From an uncultured Actinomycetes bacterium (lineage in GTDB: Bacteria > Actinomycetota > Acidimicrobiia > Acidimicrobiales > RAAP-2), in NCBI GenBank assembly GCA_903893955.1, contig CAITOG010000398.1:1-12432 (forward strand): a stretch of DNA of 12,432 nucleotides, given 5' to 3'. A program made the translations under genes and the position numbers. Below are positions 1-8,965 of this stretch, in pieces (position 1 is the first letter of the stretch; every line of letters starts with the position of its first letter). The notes beneath the pieces are model-generated. The model was not told the origin of the DNA and searched no databases. It worked only from the letters and a program-made list of their open reading frames with translations.

Positions 1-351
1 CTTGGGCAGGCCGGCCTTCTCGAACAACGCCTCGAATCCGCGCTTGCCGGCGTCGTGAATGAGGGTGCGGCAATTCTCGACCTTGATCTTGGCCAGCTTG
101 GCCAGCGCCACCTCGAGGAGGTCCAGGCTGGCCGCGCCCGCGAATCGCTCATCGTCGCTCGAGAAGTGCCGGCCGAGGTCGCCCAGGCCGCTTGCGCCCA
201 AGATGGCGTCGATCAGCGAGTGCGTGGCGACGTCAGCGTCGGAGTGGCCATCGAGGCCCGGTGCTCCCTCCACGATGACCCCGCAGAGGATCAGCGGCCT
301 CGCGGTGTCGTCGCTGAACGCGTGCACATCGATGCCCTGGCCGATCCTCAA
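1..351 (-). CDS. ispF: 2-C-methyl-D-erythritol 2,4-cyclodiphosphate synthase, 3'-incomplete, with anomalous C-terminal segment
   Basis: IspF converts CDP-methylerythritol 2-phosphate to the 2,4-cyclodiphosphate in the MEP isoprenoid pathway (cytosolic trimer). The first ~79 residues are clearly IspF: GIDVHAF supplies the metal ligands D8 and H10, HSDADVATH supplies H44, and GLGDLGRHF carries the conserved Asp58. The start is TTG at 349-351; its TGA (348-350) is the ispD stop, a 4-base overlap (TTGA), and the protein then begins MRIGQGID as the family does. The gene runs off the left edge at 117 codons of an expected ~155-160. From about residue 80 (below position ~114) the sequence no longer matches: the family's Asn-Val-Asp...Ala-Pro-Lys segment is absent and ENCRTLIHDAGKRGFEALFE appears instead. 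That stretch resembles DUF2336 proteins of Alphaproteobacteria, from memory. The identity of the N-terminal part is firm; the tail is suspect. Confidence 0.85.
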   Translation of the reverse strand, partial: MRIGQGIDVHAFSDDTARPLILCGVIVEGAPGLDGHSDADVATHSLIDAILGASGLGDLGRHFSSDDERFAGAASLDLLEVALAKLAKIKVENCRTLIHDAGKRGFEALFEKAGLPK

Positions 352-998
352 GGGTGCCCCGCAAGCAGTCGCTCTGCCTCGCCAAGGTCGGCTGGCGAGG
401 TGATCTTGATGTTGTGCTCCTCGCCAGGGACCACGACTACAACGCCACCGACCAGCTCCACGAGCGCAGCATCGTCGGTGGCCTCGGCTTGGTCACGATG
501 TGCCGTCTCGAGCACAGAGCGCCGGAACGCCTGGGGTGTCTGGATCGCCACGAGCTCGGCGCGCTCAAGCGTGTCGGTCACTCGACGACGCCCGTCGATC
601 TCGGCGACCCGCTTGATCGTGTCGGTCACCTCTCGTCCGCAGATCGCCCCCGCCACGGTGTCGTCGGCGAGCTCGGCGACGACGGCCAAGAAGAGCCGCT
701 CTGACGCGAGCGGTCTCGCTGCATCGTGGACGATCACCACGTCACACTCCGCATCGACCACCGACAGGCCGGCCCGCACCGATGCAGATCGGGTAGCGCC
801 ACCTTGCACCACACGATCAGCACCGTGGGTCTCGGCGTGCATCCCTTGAGGGGCGACCAGGATGACCTCGTCGGCCACCGATCGACATGCCAGCACCGAG
901 TGGCTTGCCACCGTGGCGGCCCCGAGCACGGCGAACTGCTTCGGTCCACCGAAGCGGCGTCCCGAGCCGCCGGCCACGACGATGGCCGAGGTGGTCAT
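348..998 (-). CDS. ispD: 2-C-methyl-D-erythritol 4-phosphate cytidylyltransferase
   Basis: IspD transfers CMP from CTP to MEP, the third step of the MEP pathway; the IspF product follows two steps later. The 216-residue protein is slightly shorter than the usual 225-235 but complete. It shows the Gly-rich nucleotide loop AGGSGRRFGGPKQF (residues 9-22, with the Arg and Lys that hold the CTP triphosphate), VHDAARPL (90-97, Asp in the metal/substrate site), VTDTIKRV (124-131), and Arg146 followed by QTPQAF (153-158), then a C-terminal KITSPADL-type segment. The ATG (996-998) lies 2 bp after the carD stop. No clear Shine-Dalgarno is visible there, so translation is probably coupled to carD. It overlaps ispF by 4 bases. 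The ispD-ispF pair next to carD is the standard actinobacterial arrangement. Confidence 0.95.
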   Translation of the reverse strand: MTTSAIVVAGGSGRRFGGPKQFAVLGAATVASHSVLACRSVADEVILVAPQGMHAETHGADRVVQGGATRSASVRAGLSVVDAECDVVIVHDAARPLASERLFLAVVAELADDTVAGAICGREVTDTIKRVAEIDGRRRVTDTLERAELVAIQTPQAFRRSVLETAHRDQAEATDDAALVELVGGVVVVVPGEEHNIKITSPADLGEAERLLAGHP

Positions 999-1000
999 GG

Positions 1001-1480
1001 TTAGGGAAGCGCGTCGGTGAGACGCTGCTCTGCAGTCTCCTCGTCGACGTTGAGTGCGAAGGTCAGCTCCGACACGAGGATCTGGCGAGCCCTCGAGAGC
1101 ATCCGCTTCTCGCCCGCGCTCAGCCCCTTGTCCTTGTCTCTGATCGACAGGTTCCGAACGACCTCGGCGACCTGATAGATGTCACCACTGCGCAACTTCT
1201 CGGAGTGGTTCTTGTAGCGACGGGACCAGTTGGTCGGCATGCGGGCCTCCTTCTTGCGAAGGACAGCGAACACCTCCTCGACCTCTTCGTCGTTGATGAC
1301 CTCACGAAGGCCGACACCCTCGGTGTTGTCAGCCGGCACCATCAGCGTCAGGTCCCCATAGGCGAGTCGGAGCACCAGATACTCCTTCTTCTCGCCGAAG
1401 GCGACCCGCTTCTCTCGCTTCTCGATGATGGCTGCCCCGTGGTGTGGGTACACAACCTTGTCGCCGACCTTGAATCCCAT
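1001..1480 (-). CDS. carD: CarD-family RNA polymerase-binding transcription regulator
   Basis: CarD (CdnL/TRCF-like family) binds the RNA polymerase beta subunit and stabilises open complexes, notably at rRNA promoters; it is essential in mycobacteria. The 159-residue length matches mycobacterial CarD (162). The N-terminal Tudor-like RNAP-interaction domain begins [18 protein letters not shown] and runs to about residue 55. The helical DNA-binding domain follows and holds the minor-groove Trp at residue 85 within NWSRRYK, the same position as in M. tuberculosis. The ATG (1478-1480) is preceded by GAGGGA (1486-1491) at normal spacing. carD follows radA by ~100 bp and precedes ispD by 2 bp, so it probably leads a carD-ispD-ispF transcript. 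Confidence 0.97.
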   Translation of the reverse strand: MGFKVGDKVVYPHHGAAIIEKREKRVAFGEKKEYLVLRLAYGDLTLMVPADNTEGVGLREVINDEEVEEVFAVLRKKEARMPTNWSRRYKNHSEKLRSGDIYQVAEVVRNLSIRDKDKGLSAGEKRMLSRARQILVSELTFALNVDEETAEQRLTDALP

Positions 1481-1576
1481 GGCACTCCCTCGTCATCCGC
1501 CTCCGGCCGCGCATCGTGTGCGGGTGGGGCGCTCGGACTCCCTCACGCCACGCATGGCGTTTCGGGAGATCCCATT
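1481..1576 (-). promoter_or_regulatory. carD upstream region: Shine-Dalgarno, short hairpin, weak -10
   Basis: This is the gap between the radA stop and the carD start. It holds a clear SD (GAGGGA, 1486-1491). It also holds a perfect 6-bp inverted repeat with a 4-base loop (ACGCCA/TGGCGT, 1545-1560) and no following T-run, so it is either a weak radA terminator or an operator. A TAGAAT hexamer on the minus strand (1574-1579), overlapping the radA stop codon, resembles a -10 box, but no convincing -35 is found upstream. A promoter here is inferred, not shown. Confidence 0.3.
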
Positions 1577-2947
1577 CTACCAGCCTTCCTCCGGCCGTCT
1601 CTCTCGGGCTGGTGCCTGCGGAGCAGCAAGCGAGCGCACCGCGCCAAGCAGCTCCGCCACCGTGGCGACCTCGATCCTGGTCGCACCGTCGATGATCGGG
1701 GTCCCTGGAGGGACAACCATCGTCGTGAGCCCGATCCGTGCCGCCTCGCGCAGCCGTCGCTCCATCGCTGAGACCGGCCGAAAGGCGCCGGTCAGCCCCA
1801 CCTCGCCGATGCAGACCACCCGTTGATCGAGGGCGATCCCCCACTCAGCCGAGACGATGGCCGCCATCACGGCCATGTCGACAGCTGGCTCGGTGGCCTT
1901 GATCGCCCCAGAGCAGGCGGCGAAGACGTCCGATCGCCCGAGGCCGAGCTCGCCGTGGGCATCGAGCACAGCGGTGAGCTGGCGGAGCCTGGTGGCAGGG
2001 ATGCCCTGTGCCACTCGGGCAGGTGAGCCTGCCGCTGGTGTGACCAGCGCCTGGATCTCGACCGCCAGCGGGTGCGCTCCCTCGGCCAGGATCGAAGCCA
2101 CGGAGCCCGGCAGCGGCCTACCTCGCTCAGCGAGGAGCGCCGCCGAGGGATCTGGTACCGAGACAAGACCCTCCTCCTCCATCGTGAGGACGCCGACCTC
2201 TCCGGCTCTGCCGTAGCGGTGCTTGGTGGTGGTGAGGACCCGTCGCTGGTGGTGACGGTCACCCTCGATGTGGAGCACCGTGTCGACGAGGTGCTCGAGC
2301 GAGCGGGGTCCGGCGAGGTCGCCGTCCTTGGTGACGTGCCCGATGAGGATCAGCATGGTCCCAGACCGCCTCGCGTACTGCGAGAGCGCCTCAGCGGCAG
2401 TTCGGACCTGGGTGACGCTGCCGGGCGAGCCGCTCTGGGCTGGCGTGTGGAGTGTGGAGACCGAGTCGATCACCGCCACGCTGGGAGATCGCGTGGCCAA
2501 GGCCTCCTCCACGTCAGGCAGATGAGAGGTGGAGAGCAGCGTCACACCGTGGCGCTCAGCGCCGAGCCGACGCGCTCGCGCTCCCACTTGGGCCACCGAC
2601 TCCTCCGCTGAGACGATGAGGATCTCGCCTTCGTCGATGGCGTCTCGAAGTCGGGCTGCGATCTGGAGGCACAGGGTCGACTTGCCGATCCCCGGCTCGC
2701 CGACGACGAGTGTGACTGACCCAGAGGTGACGCCGCCGCCGAGCACTCGATCGAGCTCGACGATGCCGGTGGCCACCATCCTGACCTCCTCGACGTCGCC
2801 GAGCGGCTGGAGCGAGAGCGAGGGCGCGCTCGGGGAGGAGGTCTCCTCAATCGTGTTCCACTCGCCGCACGTCGGGCACTGCCCGGTCCAGCGCACGGCG
2901 GTCGCGCCGCACGAGATGCAGCGATAGGGAGGGATCTTGGTCGCCAC
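1577..2947 (-). CDS. radA: DNA repair protein RadA (Sms)
   Basis: RadA is a RecA-related hexameric helicase that promotes branch migration and processing of recombination intermediates. At 456 residues it has the family's usual length. It shows a C4 zinc finger (Cys10, 13, 24, 27, in CISCG...CPTCGEW), a Walker A box GEPGIGKS (83-90), a Walker-B-like VIDSVST (159-165), and the RadA-specific loop at 242-246, which here reads KHRYG instead of the usual KNRFG. A Lon-protease-like C-terminal domain ends with VGEVGLTGAFRPV-type sequence; RadA has this fold without protease activity. The start is GTG (2945-2947), immediately before the ATKIPPYRC finger; no other start fits the family. AGGG about 8 bases upstream is a modest SD. 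It lies 78 bp after clpC, as in other actinobacteria that keep radA near carD. Confidence 0.96.
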   Translation of the reverse strand: MATKIPPYRCISCGATAVRWTGQCPTCGEWNTIEETSSPSAPSLSLQPLGDVEEVRMVATGIVELDRVLGGGVTSGSVTLVVGEPGIGKSTLCLQIAARLRDAIDEGEILIVSAEESVAQVGARARRLGAERHGVTLLSTSHLPDVEEALATRSPSVAVIDSVSTLHTPAQSGSPGSVTQVRTAAEALSQYARRSGTMLILIGHVTKDGDLAGPRSLEHLVDTVLHIEGDRHHQRRVLTTTKHRYGRAGEVGVLTMEEEGLVSVPDPSAALLAERGRPLPGSVASILAEGAHPLAVEIQALVTPAAGSPARVAQGIPATRLRQLTAVLDAHGELGLGRSDVFAACSGAIKATEPAVDMAVMAAIVSAEWGIALDQRVVCIGEVGLTGAFRPVSAMERRLREAARIGLTTMVVPPGTPIIDGATRIEVATVAELLGAVRSLAAPQAPARERRPEEGW

Positions 2948-3025
2948 AGTGGAGACCCTAGGGTCTGCCTGCGACGTCGATGCTCAGCTGAGCCTGAGGG
3001 TCGCCGCCCACGGGCTCGTGAACGC
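2948..3025 (-). promoter_or_regulatory. clpC-radA spacer with consecutive perfect palindromes
   Basis: This 78-bp spacer contains three perfect palindromes: AGACCCTAGGGTCT (14 bp, 2953-2966), CGACGTCG (8 bp, 2972-2979) and GCTCAGCTGAGC (12 bp, 2982-2993). The 14-mer ends 5 bp before the radA GTG and includes its only SD-like AGGG, so a bound protein or an RNA hairpin could affect radA expression. No T-run and no recognisable LexA-box, -10 or -35 was found. The palindromes are observed; a regulatory role is inferred. Confidence 0.35.
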
Positions 3026-5527
<2,502 letters not shown>

Positions 5528-5613
5528 GTGCCCTCCTTGGCTCTTGGACTCGTGATCCGAGTGTACCGGTCGGTTGTCGCCAATGAGTCGGCAGGTCGAA
5601 GAAGTCAGCGCGG
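5528..5613. promoter_or_regulatory. Divergent intergenic region between clpC (-) and the polyprenyl synthase gene (+)
   Basis: On the clpC side there is a strong SD (AAGGAGGG, 5531-5538), a TACACT hexamer (5560-5565, minus strand) acceptable as an actinobacterial -10, and an inverted repeat ACTCG-N5-CGAGT (5548-5562) overlapping the -10 and the expected start of transcription. No good -35 is seen at 16-18 bp, and no clear ClgR, CtsR or HspR operator. For the plus-strand gene, TATCGT (5640-5645) could be a -10 for a nearly leaderless GTG at 5653. All of this is weak by-eye evidence. Confidence 0.3.
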
Positions 5614-6630
5614 GTGACAGAGAGGTCCGGTGGGGCGCCTATCGTTGTGCGGGTGAACCCCCTCGGAACACTGGCGATGCCACTCCTCGATGAGGACATG
5701 GTGCGCTTCGAGCCTCTGCTGGCTGAGTCAATCATCATCGGCGACGTCTTCTTGGATCAGGTGACGACTCACCTCTTGGCCGCCGGCGGCAAGCGCCTCC
5801 GGCCGCTTCTGGCGATCGCATCTGCCACCGGTGGCGAGCGCGAGGGCTCTCAAGATGACCTGCTGGGCGGCGTCTCGCTCGAGCTGATGCACCTGGCTTC
5901 GCTCTACCACGACGACGTCATGGACGAGGCCACGATGCGCCGGAACACCGAGAGTGTGAATTCGAGGTTCGGCAACCTGGTGGCCATCGTCGCTGGCGAC
6001 TTCCTGATGGCCCGTTCCGCTGCGATCGCCGCCGACCTCGGCACCGAAGTTGCAGGGCTCCTCGCCCGCACGCTGGCCCTGCTCACCCGGGGCCAGGTGT
6101 CCGAGGTGCGCACGGCCTTCGACGTCAACCGGACGGTCGAGGACTACTACGAGGCGATCGGCGGCAAGACGGCCGCCCTCATGGCATCCGCTTGCCGGGT
6201 CGGTGCCCTGACCTCGGCGACGACAGAAGCGGAGCGGGACGCGCTGACGGCCTATGGCCACGCGCTCGGACTGGTTTTCCAGGTGCGCGACGACATCCTC
6301 GACATCACCGCCGTCGACGGCCAGCTTGGGAAACCAGCCGGTCAGGATCTCGCAGAGGGCATCTATACCTATCCAGTCTTAGTCGCCCTCAACGATCCGA
6401 CAGCGGGTGAGAAGCTCACCGAGCTGCTCGGCAGCCCGCTCGACGACGACGCCAGAGAGGCGGCGCGCCAGCTGGTTGTCGGGACCGATGCCATTCCCGC
6501 CACCTTGGAGGTGGCGAGGAAGCACGTCGACGAAGCGGCGGTCGCTGCTGCAGAGCTTCGATCCGAGGCGCTCCGCACTGGCTTTACGCGGCTCGCTGCC
6601 GACCTTCTCGACGGCCTTCCAGAGTTCTGA
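5614..6630 (+). CDS. Long-chain polyprenyl diphosphate synthase (E-type)
   Basis: It condenses isopentenyl diphosphate onto an allylic primer to build an all-trans chain, most likely the menaquinone side chain. Visible motifs are GGKRLRPLL (58-66), the first Asp-rich motif DDVMD (100-104), GGKTAALM (183-190) and the second Asp-rich motif DDILD (226-230), followed by LGKPAGQDLAEG. The residue five before the first motif is Ala, as in octaprenyl synthase IspB, where farnesyl/geranylgeranyl synthases carry bulky aromatics; this points to a C30 or longer product. The start is uncertain: GTG at 5614 gives the longest frame (338 aa), but GTG 5647, GTG 5653 and ATG 5677 are possible, since homology only begins near residue 22 and no strong SD marks any of them. 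It is the only plus-strand gene and stands alone. Exact chain length, and thus a hepT/grcC/ispB name, cannot be read from the sequence. Confidence 0.9.
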   Translation: MTERSGGAPIVVRVNPLGTLAMPLLDEDMVRFEPLLAESIIIGDVFLDQVTTHLLAAGGKRLRPLLAIASATGGEREGSQDDLLGGVSLELMHLASLYHDDVMDEATMRRNTESVNSRFGNLVAIVAGDFLMARSAAIAADLGTEVAGLLARTLALLTRGQVSEVRTAFDVNRTVEDYYEAIGGKTAALMASACRVGALTSATTEAERDALTAYGHALGLVFQVRDDILDITAVDGQLGKPAGQDLAEGIYTYPVLVALNDPTAGEKLTELLGSPLDDDAREAARQLVVGTDAIPATLEVARKHVDEAAVAAAELRSEALRTGFTRLAADLLDGLPEF

Positions 6631-6675
6631 GTCACCCCGTGCCTGCGGCAAGCGCCGCGAGCACGGGGTGACTCA
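6628..6675. terminator. Nested hairpin between convergent genes, likely bidirectional terminator
   Basis: The arms at 6628-6642 and 6661-6675 are perfect 15-bp inverted repeats (TGAGTCACCCCGTGC and its complement). The 18-base loop holds a second 5-bp stem, GCGGC/GCCGC (6645-6649, 6654-6658), closing an AAGC tetraloop. The outer stem begins with the TGA stop codon of the polyprenyl synthase, and its other arm ends 14 bp from the stop of the convergent minus-strand gene. Neither side has a T-run, common in GC-rich actinobacteria. Position and symmetry support termination from both directions. Confidence 0.75.
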
Positions 6676-6689
6676 ACAGCAGGCTCGGG

Positions 6690-7406
6690 CTACGCGGGGC
6701 ACGCAGCAGAGACCAGACCCGACACAGTGGCCATGTCGGCGTGCACCCCGGTGAGTGTGGTGATCCTGTTAGCGATGGCTGCGGCGCGCTGGGTCTTGCC
6801 CGCAGTGGTCGCTGCCGTCTCACTCGACGTCAGGGTTGCCACGCGATTGTTGATCCGAGCCTCTGCGGCGGCGAGGTGACCCTGCACCGACGGCGCCTCG
6901 CTGCAGCTGAAGCCATCAGGCAGCGTGCCCGATGTCGCGATCGAATGAACCTCGGCGAGGAGCGCGTGGACCGCCTCGATCCGCTGCGCGACGGTCATGG
7001 CCGTGGCAGACGATGCCGACGACCCCGGGCAGGCGGTCGTGATCACGTTGGCGACGATCGGCAGGTCGACCTCAAGTTGCTGGACTGCCGCCAGCCGAGC
7101 CGCTGCAGCATCCTGTCGTGGTGTGCCGACGGCCTTGGTCGCGGCAGCCTGGAGCTTGGCCTCGACTCCCGGCAGGCGCTGTTCTGCAGCAGCGATACGA
7201 CCGAGCTGGCGGTCAGCGCTCGAGCAGGCGAAGCCGCTCGGCAGAGAACCGCTGGTCGCGATCTCATGGATCTCGGCGACAAGCAGCGATCTGTTGCCTG
7301 ATCCTCCGTTCGATCCGGATGCGCCGGCGACGCCGGCGATGCCGGCAGCACCGACCAAGGCGACGGCGCCGAGCGAGGCTGTTGCGGCGAGGAGTCTGGT
7401 CTTCAT
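6690..7406 (-). CDS. Predicted exported protein of two duplicated two-cysteine modules, unknown function
   Basis: I do not recognise this 238-residue protein. It begins with a Sec-type signal: MKTR, a hydrophobic Ala/Gly/Val/Leu stretch to about residue 28, and a possible cleavage site AGA|S at 29/30, then a short Gly/Ser/Asn linker. The mature part is a tandem duplication with a 107-residue offset. Each copy has a helix ending in HxIATSGxLPxGFxCS, then Ala-rich helical sequence (LAAAEAR-type), and closes with ACP. The four cysteines (61, 126; 168, 236) fall as one pair per copy, 65 and 68 residues apart, so one disulfide per module is likely. There is no lipobox, catalytic motif, transmembrane helix or sorting signal after the leader. 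The ATG at 7404-7406 is chosen because AAGGA (7414-7418) lies 7 bases upstream; the GTG at 7410-7412 would almost touch it. It is convergent with the polyprenyl synthase and 140 bp after lysS. Confidence 0.75.
   Translation of the reverse strand: MKTRLLAATASLGAVALVGAAGIAGVAGASGSNGGSGNRSLLVAEIHEIATSGSLPSGFACSSADRQLGRIAAAEQRLPGVEAKLQAAATKAVGTPRQDAAAARLAAVQQLEVDLPIVANVITTACPGSSASSATAMTVAQRIEAVHALLAEVHSIATSGTLPDGFSCSEAPSVQGHLAAAEARINNRVATLTSSETAATTAGKTQRAAAIANRITTLTGVHADMATVSGLVSAACPA
6699..6965 (-). repeat. Second copy of the duplicated exported-protein module
   Basis: This encodes residues 148-236 of the exported protein: ALLAEVHSIATSGTLPDGF, Cys168, a helical Ala-rich middle, and the closing AACP with Cys236. 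It aligns with the first copy at a constant 107-residue offset (His47/His154, Cys61/Cys168). Confidence 0.8.
7029..7286 (-). repeat. First copy of the duplicated exported-protein module
   Basis: This encodes residues 41-126: LLVAEIHEIATSGSLPSGF, Cys61, an Ala-rich helical stretch with several Gln/Arg, and TACP with Cys126. Conservation with the second copy is strongest around IATSGxLPxGFxCS and at the closing ACP, and weak between them, as expected of an old duplication. Confidence 0.8.
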
Positions 7407-7546
7407 GGTCACGTCCTTGGAGTCTGTGTGCCGGCGGGTCCCGCCACCACGCCCCCATGTTCGATCACTCGTTGCGGAAAGTCCGGTCAGGTCCTAAATC
7501 CTCCGTAAGAGGGGGCCGCCTGTCCTGACAGCGAGCTCTCGATCGG
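7407..7546 (-). promoter_or_regulatory. lysS to exported-protein spacer: SD and palindromes
   Basis: This 140-bp spacer carries AAGGA (7414-7418), the SD of the exported-protein gene. A GC-only inverted repeat GGCGGG-N-CCCGCC (7433-7445) sits in the probable leader, and a small CTGTC-N2-GACAG repeat (about 7520-7531) lies just past lysS. Neither has a T-run, so no clear lysS terminator is visible. I see no convincing sigma-70 promoter and no riboswitch class that I recognise. The exported gene may have its own promoter here or receive read-through. Confidence 0.3.
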
Positions 7547-8965
7547 CTAGGAAGCCCCTGGACCAAGTGGCCTGAGCGTCGGGAAGGCGATCACCTCGCG
7601 GATGTTGGCCGAATCAGTCACCAACATGGCGAGTCGATCGATGCCAAGCCCCACGCCGGCAGTCGGTGGTAGCCCATGCTCGAGCGCTCGTATGTACTCC
7701 TCGTCCACGAGCATTGCCTCATCGTCGCCTGCCGCGTGCGCAGCCGCCTGCTCCTCGAAGCGAGCTCGCTGGTCGTCGGGGTCATTGAGCTCAGAGAAGC
7801 CGTTAATGAGCTCTCGGCCCACCACGAAGGTCTCGAAACGCTCGACGAGGTCGGGATCGCTGCGATGACGCCGCGCCAACGGCGAGGTCTCCGCCGGGTG
7901 GTCGGTCACGAACGTCGGCTGGATAAGCGATGACTCCGCCACCTGCTCGAAGAGCTCGGCGAGCAGTCGACCAGAGCCCCAGGAGGCCTCAGGTGCTGGA
8001 CCCCCAGCGTCCCTGAGCAGACGCCCGAGGACGTCGCGATCGGTATGGACATCGACCTCGTGGCCGAGGGCCGCAGAGGTGAGCTCTGCCATGGTGGCTC
8101 GCCGCCATGGGGCACCCATCTCGAGCGTGGTCCCTTGATACTCGATCGTCGTCGAGCCGCAGACGTCCGCCACCACGCCGGCGACGAGCTCCTCGACCAT
8201 CTCCATGAGGCCCAGGTAGTCCATGTAGGCGATGTAGGCCTCGACTGTCGTGAACTCCGGGTTGTGCCGAGGTGAGATCCCCTCGTTGCGGAAGAGCCGC
8301 CCAAGCTCGAAGACCCGCTCAAAGCCACCCACCACGAGGCGCTTCAAGTAGAGCTCAGGCGCGATGCGCAGGTAGAAGGTGGCGTCGAGCGCGTTGTGGT
8401 GGGTCGTGAACGGCTTGGCGGTCGCTCCACCAGCGATCGGGTTGAGGATCGGCGTCTCGACCTCGGTGAAGCCGAGGCCCCAGAGCCGCTCTCGGAGACG
8501 CTGGACCACGAGCGAGCGCCGCACCAGGCGCTCCCGGCTCTCCTCGTTCGCCCACAGGTCGACCTCTCGCTGGCGGTAGCGAGTCTCGACATCGCTCACC
8601 CCGTGCCACTTATCGCCGAAACCTCGGCGAGCTTCGGCCAGCAGCTCCCACGAACCGACCTTGACCGAGAGCTCGCCTCGCTTGGTCTTGACCACCTCAC
8701 CGCTCACGCCGACCCAGTCGCCGAGCGAGAGCTTCGTGAGCTCCTCGAAGCGGTCGGTGACCGCTGCGAGCGCGAAGAGCTGGATCGCGCCAGAGGAGTC
8801 GCGCAGCTCAGCGAAGGCGAGCTTGCCCTGGGTGCGCAGCAGCATGACCCGCCCAGCCACGGCCACGGTCACACCGGTCTCGTCGCCGGCCTCGAGGTGA
8901 TCGAAGCGCTCGCGGACCTGCGCTGCGAAGGTGTCGTGGGGATAGCTATAGGGGATGCTCGTCAT
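7547..8965 (-). CDS. lysS: Lysyl-tRNA synthetase, class II
   Basis: LysS charges tRNA-Lys. The 472-residue protein has an N-terminal OB-fold anticodon-binding domain (about residues 30-110: VAVAGRVMLLRTQGKLAFAEL) followed by the class II catalytic core. Motif 2 is RVFELGRLFRNEG...RHNPEFTTVEAY (217-244) and motif 3 is GVGLGIDRLAMLV (437-449), both essentially canonical; ETPILNPIAGGATAKPF (170-186) is the usual motif 1 region. Its full length with the OB domain rules out EpmA-like paralogs. The start is ATG 8963-8965, overlapping the coaX stop as ATGA. The frame stays open upstream to 9127, but that extension lies inside coaX and has no LysS character. It is last in the panC-nadB-nadC-coaX-lysS series; coaX followed closely by lysS also occurs in mycobacteria. 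Confidence 0.97.
   Translation of the reverse strand: MTSIPYSYPHDTFAAQVRERFDHLEAGDETGVTVAVAGRVMLLRTQGKLAFAELRDSSGAIQLFALAAVTDRFEELTKLSLGDWVGVSGEVVKTKRGELSVKVGSWELLAEARRGFGDKWHGVSDVETRYRQREVDLWANEESRERLVRRSLVVQRLRERLWGLGFTEVETPILNPIAGGATAKPFTTHHNALDATFYLRIAPELYLKRLVVGGFERVFELGRLFRNEGISPRHNPEFTTVEAYIAYMDYLGLMEMVEELVAGVVADVCGSTTIEYQGTTLEMGAPWRRATMAELTSAALGHEVDVHTDRDVLGRLLRDAGGPAPEASWGSGRLLAELFEQVAESSLIQPTFVTDHPAETSPLARRHRSDPDLVERFETFVVGRELINGFSELNDPDDQRARFEEQAAAHAAGDDEAMLVDEEYIRALEHGLPPTAGVGLGIDRLAMLVTDSANIREVIAFPTLRPLGPGAS

Noticed and set aside
887..1771. Plus-strand open frame of 294 codons across carD and the end of radA
   Set aside because: It is antisense to two clear genes, has no family resemblance and starts without an SD; long antisense frames are expected in GC-rich DNA.
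5528..5613. CIRCE, CtsR, HspR (HAIR) or ClgR operators upstream of clpC
   Set aside because: None of the remembered consensus sequences is present; only an unrelated inverted repeat was found.
7410..7412. GTG as the start of the exported protein
   Set aside because: It lies one base from the AAGGA SD, too close; ATG 7404-7406 has proper spacing and still gives the basic signal-peptide start.
7407..7546. Riboswitch ahead of the exported-protein gene
   Set aside because: No conserved core of the c-di-AMP, c-di-GMP or glycine classes could be seen in the leader.
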